NCBI RefSeq assembly: GCF_003202035.1
Contig: NZ_QJKC01000011.1
Location: 62,001-126,000, forward strand
Length of the DNA stretch: 64,000 nt
Source of the DNA: Aquitalea magnusonii
GTDB taxonomy: Bacteria; Pseudomonadota; Gammaproteobacteria; Burkholderiales; Chromobacteriaceae
Reading direction: 5' to 3'
Shown: positions 34,047 through 43,718 of the stretch, piece after piece
Layout of the letters: the number at the start of each line of letters is the position of its first letter
Position numbering within the stretch: position 1 is the first letter of the stretch
Program-made: the position numbers and the translations under genes
The notes under the pieces: model-generated
Seen by the model: only the letters and a program-made list of their open reading frames with translations
Database searches by the model: none
Told to the model about the DNA's origin: nothing

Positions 34047-36646
34047 TGGAGCAGGAGATCGATTTAGCCCTGGCCGACCGATCACAGCTGCTGCAGCACA
34101 TTGCCCGGCTGGAAAAGGACAATGCCAAGCTGCGCAAGATCAACAAGGCGCTGATCTACCGCGTGGAAAGCGGCATGGCCGACAATGGCAATTCCTTTAC
34201 CATCTTCCAGGTATCGGCCGAGCTGGAAAAACGCATACAGGAGCGTACCCACGCACTGGAGCGGGCCATGAATGACCTTAAAACCAGCAATATCGCACTG
34301 GAAGAAGCCCGGCTGGCGGCCGAGCAAGCCAATAACCGGCTGGTGGTGGCGGTGGATACCATCGCCGACGGCTTTGCCCAGTGGGACCAGCACGACCGGC
34401 TGGTGCGTTTCAACCAGCGTTTTGTCGAGCTGCAGCCGGCATTGCGGCGGCATGTGCGCAGCGGCATGCAGTTTGCCGAATACCTCGACCATCTGGCCGA
34501 TTCCGGCAGCGCGCTGGAGGCGCTGGGTCAGGTCGACCGCTGGCGCGAGCAGCGTATCCAGCTGCACCGCGACAGCAGTGGCAGCTATCTGGAGGCGCTC
34601 AGCGACGGCCGCTATTTGCGCATCAGCGAACGCCAGACTGCCGACGGTGGCCGGGTGGCCATTTATACCGATATCAGCGAAATCAAACGGCAGGAGCAGA
34701 GCCTGCGCCAGCAGGATCAGGCGGCCCACCGCCAGTTGCTGGAGGCTACCGTCAACAGCCTGCGCCAGGGTATTGCGGTGTTTGATCACCATTCTTTGCT
34801 GCTGGCCTGGAATCACCGTTTTTGCGAGCTGGCCGGGCTGCCGCCGGCAGCCTTGCGCGTGGGGCAGGCCTTGCCGGCCAGCGCGGAAATACCGCTGCTC
34901 TGCCCGGTCAATGGCAGTTACGAGGTGGAAACCGCCAGCGGTCTGGTGCTGGAAATCGAATCCTGCCCCATGCCCAATGCCGGCTTTGTGATTACCTGCA
35001 GCGATGTCACGGCCCGCAAGCGTGACGAGCTGGCCCTGCGCGAAAGCGAGTCCAAGCTGCGGCTGATTACCGATGCGCTGCCGGCACTGATTTCCTATGT
35101 CGATAAAGACCAGGTTTACCGCTTCACCAACAAGGGTTACGAGGACTGGTTTGGCCTGCCGGTGCAGGAAATCAATGGCCGTACCCTGCGCGAGGTGCTG
35201 GGCCCGGACTTGTACGATCCGCGCCGGCATTTTGTCGAACGTGCGCTGGCCGGGGTGTCGTCGGTATTTGAACTGAAAATGCCGGCTCCCAAGCGGGCGG
35301 TGGAGTACGCCCAGGCGGCCTTTATTCCGCATATTGGCGAAGATGGCGTGGTACATGGCTTCTACGCGCTGATCCAGGACATTACCCAGACCCGCCGTGC
35401 CGAGCAGCTGCTGACGCAGGCCAAGCAGGAACTGGAGCTGCGGGTCACCGCCCGCACCAGCGAACTGCGCCGTGCCAATAGCCGCTTGCAGGAGGCCATT
35501 GTTGCCGCCGAAGAAGCCAACCGCAGCAAGACGCGCTTTTTTGCCGCCGCCAGCCACGACCTGCTGCAGCCACTGAATGCCGCGCGGCTGTTTGTGGCCA
35601 GCCTGGCCGAACGCGAGGCCAGCAGTGAGAACATGCGGCTGGTGCAGCATGCGGCCACTTCGCTGGAGGCGGTGGATGATCTGATCAACACCTTGCTGGA
35701 ATTGTCACGCATCGATGCCGGTGCCATCGAGGTGGAGCGCAGCCACTTTCATATCGACCAGCTGCTGCGTCAGCTCAGCATCGAATTCAGCCCGCTGGTG
35801 GCCGAGCGCGGGCTGAGCCTGCGCAGTCATCTGTGTGCTGCCGTGGTGTACAGCGATTGGGTCTTGCTCAGCCGCATCCTGCGTAATTTTCTCAGCAATG
35901 CCTTGCGCTACAGCGAGCATGGTCGCTTATTGCTGGCCGCCCGCCGTACCGCCGAAGGCGTGCTGGTTGGCGTGTGGGATCAGGGGCAGGGCATTCCGGC
36001 CGACAAGCTGGCGCAGGTTTTTGAGGAATTCCAGCGCCTGCCCGAGCATCGCGCCATGTGCAGCAAGGGCCTGGGGCTGGGGCTGGCCATCGTCAAGCGG
36101 CTGGCCACGCGCTTGCAACACCGGCTGGTGGTGCGCTCACAGCATGGGCGCGGTTCTTTTTTCGGCATTGTCCTGCCCTATGGCGAGCAGGCGGCTGCCA
36201 GCGCCATGCCACGACAGCAGGAAGGGATCAGTACCGTGCTGCCATCGGAATTGCAGGGCCTGACCATCTTGCTGATCGACAACGAAGCGGCGATCCTGGC
36301 CGGCATGACCACCTTGCTCTCCGGCTGGGGTTGCCTGCCGCTGGCGGCGGCCGGCCTGGACGAGGCCCGGGCCTTGCTCGCGCAGCTGAGTCGCCCGCCA
36401 GATGTGATTCTGGCCGACTACCACCTGGATCATGGCGTCAGTGGGCCGCAAGTCATCCTGGCCTTATGTCGCCAGCTGCAGCTGAAGATTCCCGCCGCCA
36501 TCATCACGGCTGACCGCAGCCCGGAAGTGGCTGCCGAAATCGCAGGCGAAGGCTGGTCCTTGCTTAGCAAACCGGTTCGGCCGGCCAGGCTGCGTGCGCT
36601 GATCGGCCATCTGGGCAAGCTGGCGGTGCCGCAGCGTGCGGGCTGA
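34043..36646 (+). CDS. nahK: Hybrid PAS histidine kinase, NahK/ErcS'-like
   Basis: 867 residues. N-terminal coiled coil (about 15-105), then three PAS-like segments (from about 100, 240 and 335; the last contains YVDKDQVYRFTNKGYEDWFG). HisKA follows with H505 in AASHDLLQPLNA, then HATPase_c (LRNFLSNALRYSEHG; GVWDQGQGIP; KGLGLGLAIVKRLA), and a C-terminal receiver with D792 in ILADYHLDHG. No membrane segment, so it is cytosolic. Coupled to nosP by a 4-bp overlap. In Pseudomonas this kinase feeds an Hpt-linked biofilm pathway; the downstream partners here are unknown. Confidence 0.9.
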   Translation: MMEQEIDLALADRSQLLQHIARLEKDNAKLRKINKALIYRVESGMADNGNSFTIFQVSAELEKRIQERTHALERAMNDLKTSNIALEEARLAAEQANNRLVVAVDTIADGFAQWDQHDRLVRFNQRFVELQPALRRHVRSGMQFAEYLDHLADSGSALEALGQVDRWREQRIQLHRDSSGSYLEALSDGRYLRISERQTADGGRVAIYTDISEIKRQEQSLRQQDQAAHRQLLEATVNSLRQGIAVFDHHSLLLAWNHRFCELAGLPPAALRVGQALPASAEIPLLCPVNGSYEVETASGLVLEIESCPMPNAGFVITCSDVTARKRDELALRESESKLRLITDALPALISYVDKDQVYRFTNKGYEDWFGLPVQEINGRTLREVLGPDLYDPRRHFVERALAGVSSVFELKMPAPKRAVEYAQAAFIPHIGEDGVVHGFYALIQDITQTRRAEQLLTQAKQELELRVTARTSELRRANSRLQEAIVAAEEANRSKTRFFAAASHDLLQPLNAARLFVASLAEREASSENMRLVQHAATSLEAVDDLINTLLELSRIDAGAIEVERSHFHIDQLLRQLSIEFSPLVAERGLSLRSHLCAAVVYSDWVLLSRILRNFLSNALRYSEHGRLLLAARRTAEGVLVGVWDQGQGIPADKLAQVFEEFQRLPEHRAMCSKGLGLGLAIVKRLATRLQHRLVVRSQHGRGSFFGIVLPYGEQAAASAMPRQQEGISTVLPSELQGLTILLIDNEAAILAGMTTLLSGWGCLPLAAAGLDEARALLAQLSRPPDVILADYHLDHGVSGPQVILALCRQLQLKIPAAIITADRSPEVAAEIAGEGWSLLSKPVRPARLRALIGHLGKLAVPQRAG

Positions 36647-36913
36647 GCGGGCGGGCGCCTGTCCCCGCTGCCGACCATGGGCTGCTTGGGTGTGCCCGGT
36701 GCCATCTGCCGGGACTGGCGTGGCGGCCTGCGGCCAGGCGGCGCTACTGCGCAGTGCGGCGACGTGATCACGCTGTTTCGGCGCAAGGCTGCCGGCTAGG
36801 TGCCGTGTCTAAGACCAAAGTCGAATAGAGCAGGGCGACACAATTTCGCACAATGACCTGGCTGCCGGTTGCAATTGCCGGCGCTCCGATTCTAATAGCC
36901 AGGAGGCAACGTC

Positions 36914-38434
36914 ATGTATCAGCAAGCACTCGCCGCACTCAGCAAGAAGATCCCGTTGAAGTCCCGCTACGAAAACTTTATCGGTGGCCGTTGGGTGGCG
37001 CCGGTACAAGGGCAGTATTTCACCAATATCAGCCCGATAGACGGCAAGCCGCTGTGCGACATTGCCCGTTCCACCGCGGCAGACATCGAACTGGCACTGG
37101 ATGCCGCCCATGCCGCGGCTGACCGCTGGGGGCGCACTGCTCCCGCCGTGCGTGCCAATGTGCTGCTGAAAATTGCCGACCGCATGGAGGAATACCTGCC
37201 TTTCCTCGCGCTGGTGGAAACACTGGACAATGGCAAGCCCATTCGCGAAACCAACGCGGCCGACCTGCCGCTGGCTGTTGATCACTTCCGCTACTTTGCC
37301 GCCTGCCTGCGTGCCCAGGAAGGCTCGCTGTCCGAGCTGGACGAAGACACCGTGGCCTATCACTACCACGAACCGCTGGGCGTGGTGGGGCAGATCATTC
37401 CCTGGAACTTCCCGCTGCTGATGGCCGCCTGGAAGCTGGCACCGGCCTTGGCTGCCGGCAACTGCATCGTGCTCAAGCCGGCCGAGCAGACCCCGATGGC
37501 GATTCTGGTGCTGATGGAGGTGATTGCCGACTTGCTGCCGGACGGCGTGCTCAATGTGGTGAACGGTTTTGGTGTGGAAGCTGGCAAACCGCTGGCCACC
37601 AACCCGCGCATTGCCAAGGTGGCCTTTACCGGTGAAACCGGCACCGGCCGCCTGATCATGCAGTACGCCGCCGAAAACATCATCCCGGTAACGCTGGAGC
37701 TGGGTGGCAAGTCGCCCAATATCTTCTTCGAAGACGTGATGCGTGAGGACGACGATTACTTCGACAAGGCGCTGGAAGGCTTCGCCATGTTTGCCCTCAA
37801 TCAGGGGGAAGTATGTACCTGCCCGTCGCGCGTGCTGGTGCAGGAATCGATCTACGAGGCCTTCATGGAGCGTGCGGTGGCCCGCGTCCAGGCCATCAGG
37901 CAGGGCAATCCGCTGGACATGGCCACCATGATCGGTGCCCAGGCTTCGCGCGAGCAGCTGGACAAGATTCTGTCCTACATCGACATTGGCCGCGCCGAAG
38001 GCGCCCAGGTGCTGACCGGTGGTGGTCAGGCCCATCTGGGTGGTCAGCTGGCCGAGGGCTTCTATGTGCAGCCCACCATCCTGGCCGGCCACAACAAGAT
38101 GCGCGTGTTCCAGGAGGAGATCTTCGGGCCGGTGGTGGCTGTCACCACCTTCAAGGACAAGGAGGAAGCCCTGCATATTGCCAATGACAGCGCCTTCGGC
38201 CTGGGGGCCGGTGTGTGGACGCGTGATGGCAATACCGCCTACCGCATGGGTCGCGAGATCAAGGCGGGCCGTGTCTGGACCAACTGCTACCACCTGTATC
38301 CGGCGCATGCAGCCTTTGGTGGTTACAAGAAGTCCGGTATCGGTCGTGAAACCCACAAGATGATGCTCGACCACTACCAGCAAACCAAGAACCTGCTGGT
38401 GAGCTACAGCCCGAAGGCCCTGGGCTTCTTCTAA
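36914..38434 (+). CDS. exaC: NAD-dependent acetaldehyde dehydrogenase, ExaC/AldB-like
   Basis: 506 residues. It oxidises acetaldehyde and similar aldehydes to the acid, usually during ethanol use. Typical ALDH motifs are present: [29 protein letters not shown], catalytic glutamate in [11 protein letters not shown] and catalytic C301 in [11 protein letters not shown] (a second Cys at 303 is typical of this subgroup). AGGAGG lies 6-8 nt before the ATG. The next gene is DUF779, its usual companion. The neighbouring ErbR-like regulator and nosP-nahK pair suggest an alcohol-linked regulon; no quinoprotein ethanol dehydrogenase is in the window. Confidence 0.93.
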   Translation: MYQQALAALSKKIPLKSRYENFIGGRWVAPVQGQYFTNISPIDGKPLCDIARSTAADIELALDAAHAAADRWGRTAPAVRANVLLKIADRMEEYLPFLALVETLDNGKPIRETNAADLPLAVDHFRYFAACLRAQEGSLSELDEDTVAYHYHEPLGVVGQIIPWNFPLLMAAWKLAPALAAGNCIVLKPAEQTPMAILVLMEVIADLLPDGVLNVVNGFGVEAGKPLATNPRIAKVAFTGETGTGRLIMQYAAENIIPVTLELGGKSPNIFFEDVMREDDDYFDKALEGFAMFALNQGEVCTCPSRVLVQESIYEAFMERAVARVQAIRQGNPLDMATMIGAQASREQLDKILSYIDIGRAEGAQVLTGGGQAHLGGQLAEGFYVQPTILAGHNKMRVFQEEIFGPVVAVTTFKDKEEALHIANDSAFGLGAGVWTRDGNTAYRMGREIKAGRVWTNCYHLYPAHAAFGGYKKSGIGRETHKMMLDHYQQTKNLLVSYSPKALGFF

Positions 38435-38448
38435 GCAGCCCTTGTCGG

Positions 38449-38506
38449 CCGCTGAGCGCTGGCGCGGCCGGATGCGCGCCAGCAGCTTGCCGGCAGCGGT
38501 TTTTTA
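38449..38506 (+). terminator. Long-stem terminator after exaC
   Basis: CCGCTG...CAGCGG outer arms (38449-38454 with 38494-38499) with inner GCTGGCGC / GCGCGCCAGC pairing, followed by six T. It may reduce readthrough into the DUF779 gene. Confidence 0.5.
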
Positions 38507-38614
38507 CGGTCATGCCCGCGGGCGCATGGCCGCTTGCAAGCAGCGGTCCTCCTTGGGGGTGGCGTGAGCCGCTCTCGCTTTGGCGCCGCCGGTATCTCGC
38601 AAAAAAGGGGTGAC

Positions 38615-38989
38615 ATGATTTCCCGAGTCAACATGACAGAGCGTGCTGCGGAACTATTGTCGGTGTTGTGCCAGCGCCATGGTTCCTTGCTGTTCCACCA
38701 GTCTGGTGGATGTTGCGACGGCAGTGCGCCACTGTGTTTTACCCAGCAGGAATTCCGTGTTGGCGATCATGACATCCTGTTGGGAGAAATCGGCGGCTGC
38801 CCTTTTTACATCAGCGAATTTCTGTATGGCTATTGGCAGAACTGCGTCCTGACCATCGATGCCTTGCCGGGGCGTGGCAGTGGCTTTTCCCTGGAGTCGG
38901 CCGAAGGGATGCGCTTTGTCACGCTGTCGCGCTTGTTGAGCGAGGAGGAACTGGCTGCGGACGGGCAACAATGCAGCGCACCGCCCTGA
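38615..38989 (+). CDS. DUF779 protein, companion of acetaldehyde dehydrogenase
   Basis: 124 residues from ATG 38615, chosen for AGGGGTGAC directly upstream. The conserved block is QSGGCCDGSAPLC, followed by GGCPFYISEFLYGYW. DUF779 genes lie next to aldB/exaC-type dehydrogenases in many bacteria; the cysteine-rich motif may bind a metal or act on the dehydrogenase, but the role is not established. It is 180 bp after exaC with a hairpin between. Confidence 0.88.
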   Translation: MISRVNMTERAAELLSVLCQRHGSLLFHQSGGCCDGSAPLCFTQQEFRVGDHDILLGEIGGCPFYISEFLYGYWQNCVLTIDALPGRGSGFSLESAEGMRFVTLSRLLSEEELAADGQQCSAPP

Positions 38990-39059
38990 CTGGCGGTTAC
39001 AATACGGCCATCCTTGTGATGACCGGGTAGGAATGTGCAGGCCACTTGGCCATGAGCCG

Positions 39060-39084
39060 AAAAACCCCGCTAGCCGGGGTTTTT
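39060..39084 (+). terminator. Terminator after the DUF779 gene
   Basis: ACCCCG / CGGGGT around CTAGC, preceded by AAA and followed by TTTT. Confidence 0.75.
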
Positions 39085-39136
39085 GCTTTGTATCGTACTG
39101 GTGGGCTGATGTTGGCCTGCGAGCGGCCAGGCTGAT

Positions 39137-39385
39137 TCAGGATGCGTCCAGGTAGTCGTAGCCGGCCCAGTCCAGTGCATAGCCATTGATCCGACGCAGA
39201 TTGACCGGTTTGAGCAGCCCATGCTGCTGCATGTGGCGCAGATGCTCATGGATGGTCTGGTCGTTGAACTCATCACCCGTTTCGCGGCGAATGGCGGCGA
39301 TCAGCTGGCGCTCGTCCAGATATTGCACCTGTTTCAGCCGCAAAATGCGTAGTATCCGGAACACCAATAATTCGTTGCGTGGCAT
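39137..39385 (-). CDS. Small unrecognised protein, possible winged helix
   Basis: 82 residues. The layout (FRILRILRLKQVQYLDERQL, then INDQ-like FNDQTIHEHLRHMQQHGLL and VNLRRINGYALDW) looks like a winged helix-turn-helix: helix, turn, recognition helix, then a beta wing. I cannot assign a family. AAAGACACA upstream is a weak ribosome-binding site. It diverges from the DUF1289 gene, so it could regulate it, which is speculative. Confidence 0.6.
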   Translation of the reverse strand: MPRNELLVFRILRILRLKQVQYLDERQLIAAIRRETGDEFNDQTIHEHLRHMQQHGLLKPVNLRRINGYALDWAGYDYLDAS

Positions 39386-39481
39386 TTGTGTCTTTATTGT
39401 TGCAGCGACCTTTCATTTATCTGACAGTTTTATTGAGAAAGTCAAGAAATATGACAGAAGTGTTTCAGGCAGGAGTGGCGC

Positions 39482-39877
39482 ATGGCGCTTGAGCGTCCCG
39501 ATTCCCCTTGCATTGCCCGCTGCACGACTGCCGTGGGAGACAATGTCTGCCGCGGCTGCGGTCGCAGCTTTGCCGAAATATCCAACTGGTGCTTCATGGA
39601 TGAATCCGCACGCGAACAGGTATGGCAGCAGTTGCCACAGCGGCAAGCTTTGCTGGATATCGCAGAGCGGCTGGGGGTGCTGCTCGACCTGCAGCTGCTG
39701 GATGGCGAAGAGTGGGGGACCTTGTCGCTGAATGGGCGGCCACTGTTCATCCGCATGCAGTCCGCCACCGTGCAGCTGCGCTTGCCCGATGGCCGCTCGC
39801 TGCCACTGGATGTGCAGCAAGGCGTGGATGGCGTTGCGGCGCAATTGCGTCAGTATGTGGCGCTGATCAATCAGTAG
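39482..39877 (+). CDS. DUF1289 domain protein
   Basis: 131 residues. The N-terminal 40 residues are the DUF1289 motif: SPCIARC, then VCRGCGRSFAEISNW, a small cysteine cluster probably binding Zn or Fe-S. The longer C-terminal part (to 131) is not part of that domain and ends in a helix. AGGAGTGGCGC precedes the ATG. Followed 18 bp later by the methyltransferase gene, so they are likely cotranscribed. Function unknown. Confidence 0.85.
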   Translation: MALERPDSPCIARCTTAVGDNVCRGCGRSFAEISNWCFMDESAREQVWQQLPQRQALLDIAERLGVLLDLQLLDGEEWGTLSLNGRPLFIRMQSATVQLRLPDGRSLPLDVQQGVDGVAAQLRQYVALINQ

Positions 39878-39895
39878 TTAATGGAGAACTGAAAT

Positions 39896-40507
39896 ATGGC
39901 GCAGGACAGTTCCTTGCCCGACTTCTGGGACGTGCGCTACCAGCAGGGCGTCACCCCATGGGAGGGGGCGCAGCCGGATGTGCTGATGCAGCGTTTCATC
40001 GCCAGCCTGCCGCCGGGAAGCCGGGTCTTGCTACCGGGCTGTGGCTCGGCGGCAGATGTGCGCTGGCTGTTGCAGGCCGGCATGCAGGTGGATGCCATCG
40101 ATTTCAGCCACGAAGCCATCAGGCGGGCGGCGGCCGCACTGCAGGATAGTCCGGTGCGCTTGTGGCAGGCCGACTTCTTTGCCCTGGATGCCGCAGCACA
40201 CTATGACCTGGTATTTGAACGAGCCTTCTTGTGCGCCTTGCCGCCGAGGCGGTGGAAGGACTATACCCAGAAGATGATGCAACTGATTCCTAGTGGCGCA
40301 TATCTGGCCGGGGTGTTCTTTCTGGCGGATAAAGCCAAAGGTCCCCCTTTTGGCACGAGCCGCGAGGCCTTGCAGCAACTGTTGGCCGAGGGCTTTGAAT
40401 TGATGGATTGCCAGCCGGCTGGCGCGACTTTGCCGGTGTTTGCCGGGCAGGAGTTCTGGATGGTATGGCAGCGCAAGCCTGCTGCTGACGGCAGGCCCGC
40501 GGAATAA
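39896..40507 (+). CDS. TPMT-family SAM-dependent methyltransferase
   Basis: 203 residues. It resembles bacterial thiopurine S-methyltransferase: FWDVRYQQGVTPWE at the N-terminus, SAM-binding motif I LLPGCGSAADVRWL, motif II VDAIDFSHEAIRRA and the LVFERAFLCALPPRRW segment. Related enzymes methylate thiols, selenium or tellurium compounds. GGAGAACTGAAAT precedes the ATG. The substrate cannot be told from sequence. Confidence 0.88.
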   Translation: MAQDSSLPDFWDVRYQQGVTPWEGAQPDVLMQRFIASLPPGSRVLLPGCGSAADVRWLLQAGMQVDAIDFSHEAIRRAAAALQDSPVRLWQADFFALDAAAHYDLVFERAFLCALPPRRWKDYTQKMMQLIPSGAYLAGVFFLADKAKGPPFGTSREALQQLLAEGFELMDCQPAGATLPVFAGQEFWMVWQRKPAADGRPAE

Positions 40508-40681
40508 TCTTTCATATTCTGTCGTGACTGTTTGTGCTTGCTGTGAAATGGCTGAGTGAGGAGCTTGATAATGGTCATTTTTATTGCAATTGGGATTGGT
40601 TATTTCACAGATTTCAGGTAAAAATGTAGCGCCCGCTTTAAACATATAACAAGCAATATCAGCAGGTCGTAAGGAGAGAGC

Positions 40682-42505
40682 ATGGATTGGTTCTGGCGCG
40701 TATATGCCTTGGTCGAAAAAACGTTTTTCAATACCCTGACCAGGAAATTGTGCAGTTTCTTTTGTTTGAGCCTGTTCCAGTTGATCATGCTGGCTTATTC
40801 ATATCTGGTGTTGACCGACATTCGTGGCCAGCTGAATAATCCGGCGGTCCCCAGTACCGTCTCCACCCACATCCTGTCCAGTATCGACAGCGCCATTTTC
40901 TGGGGCAGCTGTCTGTGGGTGCTGGGTTTGGCCTTTACCAGCTTCATGGTCTGGTATCTGCGCTATCTTATCGTGCGGCCGCTGAAAATGATTATCGGCA
41001 TCTTCAATGAGATTGGCGCCGGCGAGGGGGATCTGTCACGCGATATCCCGGCCATCACCTATGATGAAATCCGCGATGTTTCCGTCTCCTATAATCGCTT
41101 CCAACTGAAAATGCGCGAAATCATCAGCAATGTGCGGCTGATGACTGTGCGTATCGCCATGGATTCCGCGCGTACGCGCAAGAATGTCAGTGAATCCCTG
41201 GGGAGTGCGGTACGCCAGGATGAATTCGCCACCCGCGTGCGCGATGCCAGCGATCAGACCACCACCGGCATCAATCAGGTCACCGGTCAGACGCAAAGCA
41301 TTTCCGTGTCCACCCTGTCCAATCTGGACGTGGCACGCGAGTCTTACGATGAGCTGAAAACGGTGGCCGACCGCATCTATGACATCAGCCAGAAAGTCGG
41401 TCACTTCAACGAAACGGTAGAGGACCTGAGTCAGCGCTCGGCCAGCATCAAGACCATTGTCGATCTGATCAAGGATATTTCCGACCAGACCAATCTATTG
41501 GCACTGAATGCGGCCATCGAAGCAGCACGGGCCGGCGAGAGCGGCCGTGGTTTTGCGGTGGTGGCCGACGAAGTGCGCAAGCTGGCGGAAAAGGTGAAAA
41601 AGGCTACCGACGAAATATCCAGCAATATCGACGGCATGCTCGGGCTGGTGTCGGATACCCAGGTGGAAACCAACGAAATCACGGCCGGAACTCATCAGGC
41701 GCGCGAAGTGGTATCGCGTGCCTCGCAGCACTTCGGCCGCATGATGGGTGATTTCGAAGCCACGGCCAGCAGTCTGACGCAAATCGCCGGCACCATGGAA
41801 GATTTCGCCGAAACCAATCGCCAGGTAAACCGCCATGTATCGGAAATTCACGATCTGGGCCAGCAGGTAACCGAACGCCTCAACCATACCGAGCAGGTTG
41901 CCGACGAATTGTCCGGCGTGGCCGAGCAGGTGCAGGAAATGGTATCGCGCTTCGTGATTGGCGAAGGTGAGTTTGACCGCATGATAGGCTTGGCGCGCAA
42001 TATGCGCGATCAGTTGCAGGGCGTGTTGCAGCAGCAGCAAAAAGCCGGCGTCAATGTGTTTGATCAGCGCTACCAGCCCATCCCCGGCAGCAAACCCAGC
42101 AAATACCATACGGCCTATGACGAGAAGCTGGCCGGTCTGGTACAGCCGCATTACGACAGTCTGGTGCGGGATGTGGTGGGAGGGCGCTTCTGCCTGCTGG
42201 TCGACAACAATGGCTATGCGCCTACCCATAACAGCTGGTATAGCCAGCCCCTGACTGGTGATGAGCAAAAAGATCTGGTCAACAGTCGTGACAAGCGCAT
42301 TTTTGCTGATCCGGCCGGCCTCAAGTCGGCGCGCAATACCGAGCCCTTTCTGCTGCATACCTATATGCGCGATACCGGCGAGATTTTGTCTGAACTGACG
42401 CTGCCGGTGTTTATCGATGGCAGGCACTGGGGTGCGCTGCGCCTGGGCTTTGATCCCGGCAGTCTGCTGGAGGCAGCAGGTCTGGAGAAAAAAGGCCGGC
42501 GCTAA
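40682..42505 (+). CDS. Methyl-accepting chemotaxis protein with an extra C-terminal sensory domain
   Basis: 607 residues. Two membrane segments (about 24-46 and 75-100) flank a short periplasmic loop of about 28 residues, too small for a normal ligand domain. HAMP follows, then the MCP domain with the tip [20 protein letters not shown]. After the signalling domain, residues 460-600 form an extra globular domain: [38 protein letters not shown], and [19 protein letters not shown] then [11 protein letters not shown], which looks like a Cache/PAS-type sensor facing the cytoplasm. AAGGAGAGAGC gives a strong ribosome-binding site. Ligand unknown. Confidence 0.9.
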   Translation: MDWFWRVYALVEKTFFNTLTRKLCSFFCLSLFQLIMLAYSYLVLTDIRGQLNNPAVPSTVSTHILSSIDSAIFWGSCLWVLGLAFTSFMVWYLRYLIVRPLKMIIGIFNEIGAGEGDLSRDIPAITYDEIRDVSVSYNRFQLKMREIISNVRLMTVRIAMDSARTRKNVSESLGSAVRQDEFATRVRDASDQTTTGINQVTGQTQSISVSTLSNLDVARESYDELKTVADRIYDISQKVGHFNETVEDLSQRSASIKTIVDLIKDISDQTNLLALNAAIEAARAGESGRGFAVVADEVRKLAEKVKKATDEISSNIDGMLGLVSDTQVETNEITAGTHQAREVVSRASQHFGRMMGDFEATASSLTQIAGTMEDFAETNRQVNRHVSEIHDLGQQVTERLNHTEQVADELSGVAEQVQEMVSRFVIGEGEFDRMIGLARNMRDQLQGVLQQQQKAGVNVFDQRYQPIPGSKPSKYHTAYDEKLAGLVQPHYDSLVRDVVGGRFCLLVDNNGYAPTHNSWYSQPLTGDEQKDLVNSRDKRIFADPAGLKSARNTEPFLLHTYMRDTGEILSELTLPVFIDGRHWGALRLGFDPGSLLEAAGLEKKGRR

Positions 42506-42524
42506 AGCCAGTCAGGCAGTAAAT

Positions 42525-42555
42525 AAAAAAGAGGCCATACGGCCTCTTTTTTTTT
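42525..42555. terminator. Bidirectional terminator between the chemoreceptor gene and mscL
   Basis: AAAGAGGCC / GGCCTCTTT around ATAC, with A- and T-runs on both sides. Confidence 0.85.
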
Positions 42556-42576
42556 ATCGGAACCTGCACCAGTGCA

Positions 42577-43038
42577 TCAATCCAGCTGCGAGGTGCAGCA
42601 AGGGCAGCGGCTGGCCTTCTCCGGCACGGAGGACAGGCAGTAGCGGCATTCCTTGGTGGCTGCTGCCGGGGCTGCTTCAACCGGCGCCTCGCGCTTGAGA
42701 TTGTTGATGGCCTTCACCAGCATGAAGATGGCGAAGGCCACAATGGTAAAGCTGACCAGCGAATTGATGAACAGGCCGATATTCATGGTCACCGCACCTG
42801 CCTGCTTGGCAGCGGCCACCGACGCGTAAGGCCCGGCTTGCTTGGCGCCTTCCTTTAATACGAAGAACAGGTTGGCAAAATCGACATTGCCGACGAGCAG
42901 ACCAATGGGGGGCATGATGACATCGTCGACCAGCGATTTGACGATGGAGCCGAACGCACCGCCAATGACCACACCGACGGCCAGATCGATGACATTGCCT
43001 TTAACAGCAAATTCCTTGAATTCCTTCAGAATGGACAT
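42577..43038 (-). CDS. mscL: Large-conductance mechanosensitive channel MscL
   Basis: 153 residues. MscL opens under membrane tension to release solutes after osmotic downshock. Signatures are [20 protein letters not shown], the pore helix [27 protein letters not shown], and TM2 ([17 protein letters not shown]). The C-terminus carries a zinc-ribbon-like CXXC pair ([19 protein letters not shown]) found in a subset of proteobacterial MscLs. AGGATCAGCC precedes the ATG. Confidence 0.96.
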   Translation of the reverse strand: MSILKEFKEFAVKGNVIDLAVGVVIGGAFGSIVKSLVDDVIMPPIGLLVGNVDFANLFFVLKEGAKQAGPYASVAAAKQAGAVTMNIGLFINSLVSFTIVAFAIFMLVKAINNLKREAPVEAAPAAATKECRYCLSSVPEKASRCPCCTSQLD

Positions 43039-43171
43039 GGCTGATCCTATGGTTATTGTTTAATACAGAGTTAATCAATGCTTATTTTAGCACGAATAAA
43101 CCGCTGTGATAGTCAGACGATTCTTTGCGAGAAAGTGAGGTCTTGTCAAAAGGAAGCGGCAATGGCAATGC

Positions 43172-43199
43172 AAAAAGCCCGCTATCAAAGCGGGCTTTT
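43172..43199 (-). terminator. Terminator of the tRNA-Asn array
   Basis: AAAGCCCGCT / AGCGGGCTTT with a T-run on the minus strand, just after the last tRNA-Asn in transcription order. Confidence 0.8.
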
Positions 43200-43202
43200 G
43201 TC

Positions 43203-43278
43203 TGGCTCCCCGAGCAGGGCTCGAACCTGCGACCTGCGGATTAACAGTCCGTCGCTCTACCGACTGAGCTATCAGGGA
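43203..43278 (-). tRNA. tRNA-Asn (GTT), copy 3 in transcription order
   Basis: 76 nt with encoded CCA. Acceptor TCCCTGA pairs with TCGGGGA (one G-T and one mismatch-like pair as in the other copies). The anticodon loop CTGTTAA gives GTT. Identical to the two other copies. Confidence 0.97.
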
Positions 43279-43303
43279 ATAAACTGGCTTGGCATTGTAG
43301 GGG

Positions 43304-43379
43304 TGGCTCCCCGAGCAGGGCTCGAACCTGCGACCTGCGGATTAACAGTCCGTCGCTCTACCGACTGAGCTATCAGGGA
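43304..43379 (-). tRNA. tRNA-Asn (GTT), copy 2
   Basis: Same 76-nt sequence as its neighbours, separated by a 25-nt spacer from copy 3 and 33 nt from copy 1. Confidence 0.97.
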
Positions 43380-43412
43380 ATAACCGGCAATGCACAATAA
43401 ATTGTAGGGTCT

Positions 43413-43488
43413 TGGCTCCCCGAGCAGGGCTCGAACCTGCGACCTGCGGATTAACAGTCCGTCGCTCTACCGACTGAGCTATCAGGGA
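43413..43488 (-). tRNA. tRNA-Asn (GTT), copy 1
   Basis: First of three identical tandem genes on the minus strand, 19 nt from the promoter's -10 hexamer. Confidence 0.97.
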
Positions 43489-43506
43489 ACATCCAAGAGA
43501 GTGCGA

Positions 43507-43535
43507 ACTATACCGATGGTAATCAGGCCTGTCAA
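43507..43535 (-). promoter_or_regulatory. Strong sigma-70 promoter of the tRNA-Asn array
   Basis: Minus strand TTGACA (43535-43530), exactly 17 bp, TATAGT (43512-43507). Near-consensus, as expected for stable RNA. Confidence 0.85.
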
Positions 43536-43718
43536 CGCTTTGCCCATGGAAAATGCCAGCTTTTTAAACCGCTGCAGAGCGTGTGTTGGTTAAGTGCATG
43601 AGGCAAAAAGAATATCACCGCAGCATGTATTCCCGGCATGTGGTGGTGCTGGCAGTAATCAGCTGAAAAAAGTAAAATTCTTGACTAATTTAGTGTGCTT
43701 AATCACAGGTATCGCAAC

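Noticed and set aside
34082-35650. A 522-codon open frame antisense to the hybrid kinase
   Set aside because: Same codon-shadow effect; the sense frame contains ordered PAS, HisKA and ATPase motifs.
36850-36885. Sigma-54-like element upstream of exaC (TGGC...TTGC)
   Set aside because: The GG and GC elements are 9 bp apart instead of the required 10, and the flanks do not match the consensus.
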